Positions 58,662 through 64,000 of a DNA stretch of 64,000 nt are shown one piece after another; within the stretch, counting starts at the first letter, position 1, and each line of letters starts with the position of its first letter. Under the pieces are notes generated by a model that was given only the letters and a program-made list of their open reading frames with translations, did no database searches and was not told the DNA's origin. The DNA comes from CAWEDP01 sp963807925 (lineage in GTDB: Bacteria; Acidobacteriota; Vicinamibacteria; Vicinamibacterales; CAVVIG01), in contig CAWEDP010000002.1 in the NCBI GenBank assembly GCA_963807925.1, positions 558,001-622,000 of the forward strand, written 5' to 3'. The position numbers were made by a program, and so were the translations under genes.

Positions 58662-60020
58662 TCAATCGTCGAGGCGGACCGAGCCGGCGACGCGGTCGAA
58701 GGCGCCGGCGTAATCCCTGAACTGATCAGTCGGCGAGACGCCGAGGACGTAGAACAGGCTGCCGTCGCGCAGGCGGGTGGTGTAGAGCGCGATCGTTTCG
58801 ATCCGGCCGGTCGCCTCCGAACGGTTCGAGAGCTGGGTTCGAAGGCCGGTCCGCCCGGCGAATGTGATCCGATCGTAGCCGGTCGAGCGGCGGAGCCCGG
58901 GATTCCCCCTGGCGAGGCCGTCGATCAGCTCTTCGGTCGCGGTCTGCAGTTCATGGCGTTCGTTCCGAAGATTCCCGATTTCGACGCCGTGCGTGAAGAC
59001 ACTGCGGCCGTTGGCCTCTCCGTACGCGCCCTGCGGCGCAAACGTGACCGCGTTCGAACCCTGCAGCTCCCGCCAGTTCGACGGCACGCTGACGCGAAAC
59101 AGTTCGCCTTCCGTGTACTGGGTGAAGCGGCTGCTGGGCGGCTCGACGGCGCCTGAAGGGGCGCCGCCGGTGTCCCGCGATCGGCCACCCTCCGCCGCGG
59201 CGCGGGTGGCTTCCTCCGTCGTCGGCGCCTTCGGCAGGCGTTTCAGGTGCTCCTGTACCTGATCGAACTCGCGCGTGTCGGTCACAGGATTGGCGACGCG
59301 CAGCGATTCGGCCTGCCTGGTGATGTACTCGACCCGATTGCCCGGATCGGGATGATCGCTCAGCCACTCGGGCGCGCCCTGCCCACCCTGCTTCTGAATC
59401 GTCCGGAAGATGTTCGCCATCTGTCTCGGGTCGTATCCGGCGCGCGCCATGATTTCGGTGCCCTCGAGGTCGGCCTGCCGCTCGTAGTCGCGACTGTACC
59501 GGAGGAAGTACGCGCCGAGGCCGAAGCGGGTGCCCTGGGCGAGCACGTTGCCCAGATTGCCGCCGATGATGGCGCCCGCGATGGCGCCGGCAATCGAGCC
59601 GACTTCGAACTTGGTCGCCTTGCTGGCCTGCGCGGTGCCGTGACGCAGCACGACATGACTCAGCTCGTGCGCCATGACGCCGGCGACCTCGCCTTCAGAC
59701 TGCGCGGCCTCAAGCATGCCGCGGTTGACGAACATCGGCCCGCCGGGCAGCGCGAACGCGTTGATGTCCCGAACGTTCACGGCCTTGAACGTGTAGGTGA
59801 ACTCCGGGTGCTGGAGCGACGGTGGGATGGCGCCCACGAGGCGCCGGCCGACGCGGTCGATGTACGACGCCACTTCGTCGTCCTTCATGATCGGCAGCTG
59901 CTGCTCGGCTTGCGCCGCTGCCTTCAAGCCGAGCTGGACGTCCTCCTCCGGCGAGTACTTGTTGGAGGGTGGCGTCACGATCTGGAGCGCAAGCGCCAGG
60001 ACGAAGAACGCTCGTGTCAT
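58662..60020 (-). CDS. M48-family periplasmic metalloprotease (BepA/LoiP-like)
   Basis: 452 aa. A signal peptide is followed by an M48 peptidase domain with the zinc site H118-E119-x-x-H122 (VMAHELSHVVLRHG) and the third ligand Glu in DYERQADLEGTEI. Motifs NAFALPGGPMFVNRG and WLSDHPDPGNRVEYI are typical of the BepA-like group involved in outer-membrane quality control. A C-terminal extension (about 270-452, including LSNRSEATGRIETIALYT) is a beta domain found in acidobacterial versions. Active-site residues are all intact. Confidence 0.93.
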   Translation of the reverse strand: MTRAFFVLALALQIVTPPSNKYSPEEDVQLGLKAAAQAEQQLPIMKDDEVASYIDRVGRRLVGAIPPSLQHPEFTYTFKAVNVRDINAFALPGGPMFVNRGMLEAAQSEGEVAGVMAHELSHVVLRHGTAQASKATKFEVGSIAGAIAGAIIGGNLGNVLAQGTRFGLGAYFLRYSRDYERQADLEGTEIMARAGYDPRQMANIFRTIQKQGGQGAPEWLSDHPDPGNRVEYITRQAESLRVANPVTDTREFDQVQEHLKRLPKAPTTEEATRAAAEGGRSRDTGGAPSGAVEPPSSRFTQYTEGELFRVSVPSNWRELQGSNAVTFAPQGAYGEANGRSVFTHGVEIGNLRNERHELQTATEELIDGLARGNPGLRRSTGYDRITFAGRTGLRTQLSNRSEATGRIETIALYTTRLRDGSLFYVLGVSPTDQFRDYAGAFDRVAGSVRLDD

Positions 60021-60095
60021 GAGTCAGCATTTTTGCAAGAAGCCCTCCCGGACACAAGAGACGGACCAGCCGTTCACTCGTCCGAGGTGTCAGAA

Positions 60096-60593
60096 ATGGA
60101 GCGACCGATGGCGGAATCCACGATTACCCGCGGCGCGCGCGCGGCCACGACGACGATCACGCGGGAGCAGTTGATCGAGCATCTCAACGAGGATCTGTCG
60201 CGCGAATACCAGGCCGTGATCGCCTACGTCGTCTACTCGCAGGTGCTCAAGGGCGCCCAGTACATGGCCATTGCCGCCGAGCTGAAGAAGCATGCCGGAC
60301 AGGAGCTGCAGCACGCGCTGACCATCTCCAAGCACGTCGACTATCTCGGCGGGATGCCGACGGCGACACCGCTGCCGGTCATCCTCAGCGACGAACCGGA
60401 GGAGATGCTGCGCGCCGATCTCGACAACGAGAACCAGACCGTGCGCGAGTACCGCAGCCGGGTGCGGCAGTGCGAGGCGCTCGGGGAGTACGGCATTGCC
60501 GAAGACATCCGCGAGATTCTGCGGCAGGAGCAGGAGCACCAGATCGATCTCGCGACCGCCCTCGGCGAAGACGTGCCCGACGTCTCGAAGTAG
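60096..60593 (+). CDS. Ferritin-like (bacterioferritin-type) protein
   Basis: 165 aa, helical. The four-helix ferritin-like bundle shows EYQAVIAYVVYS (first di-iron Glu), AGQELQHALTISKH (Glu-x-x-His), the NENQTVREYRSRVRQ helix and EILRQEQEHQIDL with a second Glu-x-x-His. It begins at ATG 60096 (MERPMAEST) or ATG 60108. It is probably involved in iron storage or oxidative protection. It is divergently arranged from the M48 protease gene 75 bases away. Confidence 0.87.
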   Translation: MERPMAESTITRGARAATTTITREQLIEHLNEDLSREYQAVIAYVVYSQVLKGAQYMAIAAELKKHAGQELQHALTISKHVDYLGGMPTATPLPVILSDEPEEMLRADLDNENQTVREYRSRVRQCEALGEYGIAEDIREILRQEQEHQIDLATALGEDVPDVSK

Positions 60594-60926
60594 GCGAATC
60601 CGGCTTCCGGAACACGAGCCCCCGCGCGAGCGCTTGCGGCGATTGGTCCCGTCGAGCAACCTTGGCGCGACCTGAGCGCGCATACTCGCGCGGGCTGCCG
60701 CGGCCCGAGACGCCCGTCATGTCAAGTCCGTGTACGGTTCAGTCGGAAATGCACGATGACCGCGTACGCGCTGGGGACGCGCGGTGTCGAAGACGGCGGT
60801 TTTACTGCTGGACGTCACTTTGCACTTGTCGAAGGCGGGCACCAGAGCCGGCGCACGTTGTGCTGGTACAGTTTCCACGCATCGGGCTCGCGCCCTAGAG
60901 CGCGCTGCAGCTGGTTTTTGTGGACG

Positions 60927-61193
60927 ATGGCTGAGAATCCAACCAAATCGAAACGCCGCGCCGGGCGCCCGCCGGCTGGCGCGCGCGCCGGCGAGCGCGT
61001 CAAGGACTACCCGCAGCTGAGCATCCGCATGCCGCTCGAGATGAAGGCTCGCCTCAACGCGCTCAGCGCCGTCACCGGGTTGTCGCAGTGGCGCGTCATC
61101 GTCGAGGCGATCGAGTGCTTCTGCAGCGACTTGCCCCCGAACGATCGGGAGCTCGTTGATGGGCTGAGCGAGCGGTTCCTTCGGTCCGCGTAG
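60927..61193 (+). CDS. Ribbon-helix-helix-like DNA-binding protein
   Basis: 88 aa. It opens with a basic, Arg/Lys-rich arm (KSKRRAGRPPAGARAGERVK), then DYPQLSIRMPLEMKARLN as a beta-strand plus first helix, SAVTGLSQWRVIVEAIE as turn and second helix, and an acidic tail. This matches the compact ribbon-helix-helix pattern. I use ATG 60927; the longer frame from 60756 has no support. A hairpin follows the stop, and a palindrome with promoter-like boxes lies 88-110 bases downstream, ahead of the pilin gene, a candidate target. Confidence 0.7.
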   Translation: MAENPTKSKRRAGRPPAGARAGERVKDYPQLSIRMPLEMKARLNALSAVTGLSQWRVIVEAIECFCSDLPPNDRELVDGLSERFLRSA

Positions 61194-61196
61194 CGC

Positions 61197-61219
61197 CGGC
61201 CGGAGCGGATCTCCGGCCG
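61197..61219 (+). terminator. Hairpin after the ribbon-helix-helix gene
   Basis: CGGCCGGAG (61197-61205), a 5-base loop CGGAT, and CTCCGGCCG (61211-61219) form a perfect 9-bp stem four bases after the stop codon. No T-run follows directly. Confidence 0.6.
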
Positions 61220-61254
61220 CCTGTCGCGCTCCGGGGCCGGACAGCTGCCAGTTT

Positions 61255-61303
61255 TTGACCACTTTCAAACAAGCTGACAGAATTCGTCACCTGTCGACGA
61301 ATT
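61255..61303 (+). promoter_or_regulatory. Candidate promoter with overlapping operator palindrome for the pilin gene
   Basis: TTGACC (61255-61260), a 17-base spacer and CAGAAT (61278-61283) resemble a sigma-70 promoter in an unusually AT-rich patch. The perfect inverted repeat AATTCGTC-N7-GACGAATT (61281-61303) overlaps the -10 and the predicted start site, as an operator would. The regulator is unknown; the adjacent ribbon-helix-helix protein is the obvious candidate. Confidence 0.45.
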
Positions 61304-61394
61304 GGTGGTTCTTGTTAAATAGTTGTCTGATATACATTTAGCTTGAACTGTTGGGGCGGCACGGCCTGTGAATGGGCATTGGGTCGGAGACACC

Positions 61395-61922
61395 GTGACT
61401 CGCCATTCACGCGGCTTCGCCCTCCTCGACCTGATTTTTGTCTGCGGCATCCTGGGCATCCTGATGACCATCGCGCTACCTCGCCTGCTGATGGCCAAAG
61501 CGGCGGCCGGCAGCGCGTCGGCCATCGGGTCGATGCGGACCATCAACAGCGCAGAACTGACGTTCGCGCTCACGTGCGGCGCCGGCTTCTACGCGCCGAA
61601 CCTCTCGACGCTCGGCACCGCGCCGGCCGGCAGCCAGGCACCGTTCATCGCCCCCGGACTGGGCGCTGCTGACGTGGTCACGCAATCGGGATATCAGGTG
61701 CAGGTCGGAGCGATCCCGTATGGCGGCGCGCCGCCCAGTTGCAACGGCCTCGCGGCGGGAGCGGGGAGTCGGGGCTACAAGGCGGCCGCCGACGCGCTCG
61801 ACCCGTCGAACCCTCGATTCTTCGCCACCAACGCCAACGCCCTCATCTACGAGGACACCTCCTCGCTCTTCGCGTCGATGCCCGAGGTCGGTGCGCCGCC
61901 CAGCGGACACCCGCTGCGCTGA
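61395..61922 (+). CDS. Type IV pilin/pseudopilin-like protein
   Basis: 175 aa. A short basic leader (MTRHSRG) is followed by the class III signal FALLDLIFVCGILGILM, the prepilin cleavage and methylation segment, which becomes the hydrophobic N-terminal helix. Position 5 of the mature protein is Asp rather than the near-universal Glu. The globular part has two cysteines (LTCGAG and PPSCNG) that could form a disulfide. A GGAG five bases upstream selects GTG 61395 over GTG 61368. It is probably a pseudopilin, since no pilus assembly genes are near. Confidence 0.8.
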   Translation: MTRHSRGFALLDLIFVCGILGILMTIALPRLLMAKAAAGSASAIGSMRTINSAELTFALTCGAGFYAPNLSTLGTAPAGSQAPFIAPGLGAADVVTQSGYQVQVGAIPYGGAPPSCNGLAAGAGSRGYKAAADALDPSNPRFFATNANALIYEDTSSLFASMPEVGAPPSGHPLR

Positions 61923-61976
61923 CGGCCACTTCGCGGGGGGACACGGGCCCCGATTCGAGCTGATATAATTCGCAGC

Positions 61977-62321
61977 ATGTGGACCAAGATGATGGGCGGC
62001 CCGCGGAAGAAGGCGCCCAAGACGATTGCGGTCATCGACCCCGATCGTTGTTTCGGTGCGTTCGCCTGCTCGATTTGTCAGGCCGCCTGTCCGGTTGCCG
62101 ATTGCATCGTCGAGGAACCGGATCGGGACGGCCGCATGGTGTGTGCGGTGCGCGCCGATCTATGCATCGGCTGCGGCCTTTGCGTGACGCTCGGTAACCC
62201 GACCGCACCTCAGCAGCGCGAGTTCGGGTGCCCACCCGACTACGACGCGATCAACATGTATCCGTTCGACCAGGTCGTGAAGGCCCTCCAGTCGCCGCCG
62301 GCCGTCGAGGCCGTGCCCTAG
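61977..62321 (+). CDS. [4Fe-4S] ferredoxin-like protein
   Basis: 114 aa, cytoplasmic. It has two cysteine clusters: CFGAFACSICQAACPV (residues about 25-40) and CIGCGLCVTLGNP (about 63-75), so the first cluster has an expanded spacing and the second lacks the usual final Cys-Pro (LGNP instead). It probably carries one or two iron-sulfur clusters, possibly a modified [3Fe-4S]. It is followed by a 46-base gap to the convergent HMG-CoA lyase gene. Confidence 0.82.
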   Translation: MWTKMMGGPRKKAPKTIAVIDPDRCFGAFACSICQAACPVADCIVEEPDRDGRMVCAVRADLCIGCGLCVTLGNPTAPQQREFGCPPDYDAINMYPFDQVVKALQSPPAVEAVP

Positions 62322-62367
62322 AGACGCGCGGTCGCGCGCACACCGAAGCGAGGTTCGAGTCAGAGCG

Positions 62368-63282
62368 TCAGCGTCGTGCGGCGATCGCCTGCGCGTACCG
62401 GGAGGGCAGCGGATGATCGAGCCGCCCGGCGATGAAGGTTGACGCCTCGCTGACCCGGTCGAGGTCCACCCCGGTATCGGCCGCCATCCCGTTCAGCATG
62501 TACACCAGATCGTCGGTGGCGAGATTGCCGGCCGCGCCGGGCGCATAAGGACATCCCCCGAGCCCGCCGGCGGACGCGTCGAACGTGAAGATGTCGAACG
62601 ACAGCGCGGCCAGCACGTTCGCCAGGGCCGTTCCACGCGTATCGTGAAAGTGCAGGGCGATTTGCCCGGCGGGCACCCGCGCGAGCACCGTGTCGAGTAC
62701 CTGCGCCACCTGACCCGGGTGAGCGACGCCGATGGTGTCGCTGATCGCCACCTCGAAGACGCCGAGCTCCACGAGGCGCTCCGCCACGTCGGCCACGCGA
62801 TCGGGGGGCACACGCCCTTCGTACGGACAGCCGAACGCGGTCGACACGTAGCCGCGGACCGGCAGATCGATGGCATGAGCCGCCTCGCACACCTGCCGGT
62901 ACACCGTCAGCGAGTCGGCGATCGACGCGTTGATGTTGCGCCGGCTGAAGGTTTCCGACGCCGCGGCAAAGACGCCGATCGATCCGACGCGCGCCTCGAC
63001 GGCCCGGTCCAACCCGGCGAGGTTCGGCACGAGCGCCGCGTAGCGGATCGTCGGCCGCCGCTCGATGCCGGCGAATACGGCGGCGGCGTCCGCCATCTGC
63101 GGAACCCACTTCGGGCTGACGAACGCGGACACCTCGATGACGGGCAGATTGGCGGCGCTGAGGCGGTCCACGAACGCGATCTTGTCGGCGGTCGAGATCG
63201 ACGCGCGCTCGTTTTGCAGACCGTCGCGCGGGCCCACCTCCACGATCGTGATCCGGCGTCCCTCGAGATTTGCGATGCTCAG
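62368..63282 (-). CDS. mvaB: Hydroxymethylglutaryl-CoA lyase
   Basis: Cleaves HMG-CoA to acetoacetate and acetyl-CoA, the last step of leucine degradation. HMGL/DRE-TIM fold: ITIVEVGPRDGLQNE (metal site and catalytic Arg-Asp), SAFVSPKWVPQMAD, GYVSTAFGCPYEG, LHFHDTRGTALANV and the active-site loop GGLGGCPYAPGAAGN with the catalytic Cys. No ATG, GTG or TTG lies between the carrier-gene stop and the conserved ITIVEV strand. A CTG at 63282 has a GGGGAG ribosome site seven bases upstream, and I place the start there. The alternative GTG 63378 overlaps the preceding gene by 71 bases. Confidence 0.92.
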   Translation of the reverse strand: MSIANLEGRRITIVEVGPRDGLQNERASISTADKIAFVDRLSAANLPVIEVSAFVSPKWVPQMADAAAVFAGIERRPTIRYAALVPNLAGLDRAVEARVGSIGVFAAASETFSRRNINASIADSLTVYRQVCEAAHAIDLPVRGYVSTAFGCPYEGRVPPDRVADVAERLVELGVFEVAISDTIGVAHPGQVAQVLDTVLARVPAGQIALHFHDTRGTALANVLAALSFDIFTFDASAGGLGGCPYAPGAAGNLATDDLVYMLNGMAADTGVDLDRVSEASTFIAGRLDHPLPSRYAQAIAARR

Positions 63283-63307
63283 CGCAGGTCTCCCCGGTCG
63301 AGCCGCC

Positions 63308-63712
63308 TCACTCGACCTCCACCAGCGCCTGGTCCGCCTGCACCAGATCGCCCTCGCGACAATACACCGCCCTGACACGGCCAGCGATCGGCGCGCGAAG
63401 CGCCAGCTCCATTTTCATGGCCTCGAGCACGACTGTGGGCGTGCCGCGCTCCACGAGCGCGCCCGGGGCGACGAGCACGCGGATCACGGTCGCGGGCATC
63501 GGCGCGGTCACGACCCGCACGGCGTGCTCGCGCGGGCCGGGACTGTCGAGCGTGCCGCCCTCGTCGATCGCGGTCGATCGAAAGAGCTGCCCGTTCCAGA
63601 AGGCCCAGCGATCGGCCGGCGGCCCCGCGACCCACACGACGTGCCGATCGACGCCGTCCGAGACGAGAACAACGCCGCGCCCGAGCCGCCTCACCGTCGG
63701 GGGCGCGCTCAT
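63308..63712 (-). CDS. Biotin carboxyl carrier domain protein
   Basis: 134 aa. The C-terminal half is a biotinyl/lipoyl domain with the biotinylation motif EAMKM (Lys100), preceded by APMPATVIRVLVAPG and followed by GRVRAVYCREGDLVQ. The N-terminal half (RRLGRGVVLVSDGVDR) resembles the linker domain found between biotin carboxylase and carrier in methylcrotonyl-CoA carboxylase alpha subunits. It is encoded one base after the carboxylase stop, so a usually fused alpha subunit is split in two here. It should carry CO2 to a carboxyltransferase not in the window. Confidence 0.88.
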   Translation of the reverse strand: MSAPPTVRRLGRGVVLVSDGVDRHVVWVAGPPADRWAFWNGQLFRSTAIDEGGTLDSPGPREHAVRVVTAPMPATVIRVLVAPGALVERGTPTVVLEAMKMELALRAPIAGRVRAVYCREGDLVQADQALVEVE

Positions 63713-63713
63713 G

Positions 63714-64000
63714 TCAGCCCCGCCACCCTGTGAGTCGGGTCCACGGATCCCATGCCGTTCGCGGCCGCGTGTCGCGCGCGTCCGCCGAGTCGGCGTCCGG
63801 AGCGTCCATCGCGGCCCGGACCAACGCGGGGACCTCGTGTGCGGCCTGCAGGCCGAGCGTCGCCCCCTCGGCATCGAGGAAGGCGGTGTCGACCTCGCCG
63901 GCGGCGAATCGCGGATGCTCCAGGACCCGGATCAGGAACGGAATGTTGTTGGCCACGCCGAGGATCGGAAAGTCGCGCAACGCGGCCAGCAGACGCCTTC
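63714..64000 (-). CDS. Acyl-CoA carboxylase biotin carboxylase subunit, C-terminal part
   Basis: The last ~95 codons, running off the right edge. The visible part reads RDFPILGVANNIPFLIRVLEHPRFAAGEVDTAFLD, the typical biotin-carboxylase C-terminal domain ending, followed by a variable tail. In context (biotin carrier and HMG-CoA lyase downstream), a 3-methylcrotonyl-CoA carboxylase of leucine breakdown is likely, though propionyl- or geranyl-CoA carboxylase cannot be excluded. Confidence 0.85.
   Translation of the reverse strand, partial: RRLLAALRDFPILGVANNIPFLIRVLEHPRFAAGEVDTAFLDAEGATLGLQAAHEVPALVRAAMDAPDADSADARDTRPRTAWDPWTRLTGWRG

Overview
The window is GC-rich, densely coded bacterial chromosome. 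Gene content points to Acidobacteriota, probably the Vicinamibacteria. The clues are an Oar-type TonB-dependent receptor with an N-terminal carboxypeptidase-regulatory-like domain, the C-terminal stub of an orphan MacB/FtsX-type permease of the kind abundant in acidobacteria, a bacillithiol enzyme (BshC), an HrcA/CIRCE heat-shock operon, and many secreted c-type cytochromes and PEGA or VOC proteins. The taxonomic call is inference; no rRNA gene is present. LAYOUT. 1-10 kb, minus strand: the 5' end of a secreted protein, the CIRCE-controlled operon hrcA-grpE-dnaJ-prmA, an amidohydrolase with an XdhC-type molybdoenzyme maturation factor, a PBP1b-like peptidoglycan synthase and bshC. 10-27 kb, mostly plus strand: a pseudokinase/PEGA membrane protein, carA-carB, comEC (convergent with mazG), a DUF1844 protein, a PhnP-like metallohydrolase, ribF (with an apparent frameshift), cysS, a class III aminotransferase, yraN and galT. 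tRNA-Gly(GCC) and tRNA-Cys(GCA) follow, behind a recognisable promoter. 27.5-46.7 kb is an accessory zone rich in damaged genes: an integrase relic abutting tRNA-Cys, an isoquinoline-1-oxidoreductase-like pair whose large subunit has five frameshifts, a laminin-B-domain lipoprotein or secreted protein with one frameshift, a split TonB receptor, a substrate-binding-protein fossil, a permease stub, a dead cytochrome copy and a heavily broken GH15 glucoamylase. Intact genes lie among them: an ICMT-family methyltransferase, a SpoIIE-type phosphatase, secreted proteins, an alpha/beta hydrolase, a copper/heavy-metal-binding lipoprotein paired with a cytochrome-monooxygenase-like protein, and a 52-residue membrane protein. 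46.8-64 kb is mostly intact: an FAD/Fe-S 2-hydroxyacid dehydrogenase, a pyruvate-oxidase-like ThDP enzyme, the intact copy of the cytochrome, an overlapping kinase-fold/radical-SAM pair, secreted VOC and sugar-binding-like proteins, pirin, an outer-membrane barrel, an M48 protease, a ferritin-like protein, a ribbon-helix-helix regulator, a pseudopilin and a ferredoxin. It ends in a leucine-degradation cluster (HMG-CoA lyase, biotin carrier, biotin carboxylase running off the right edge). HOW THE GENES WORK TOGETHER. The heat-shock operon is a textbook HrcA autoregulated unit. carAB supply carbamoyl phosphate. The last three genes form part of a methylcrotonyl-CoA-type carboxylase plus lyase route. 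XdhC could service the downstream molybdenum hydroxylase, although that enzyme looks broken here. Most indels in the damaged genes are one- or two-base changes, many in short G/C runs, so assembly error has to be separated from real decay before calling this a pseudogene island. No CRISPR array, rRNA, complete IS element or intact phage was seen.
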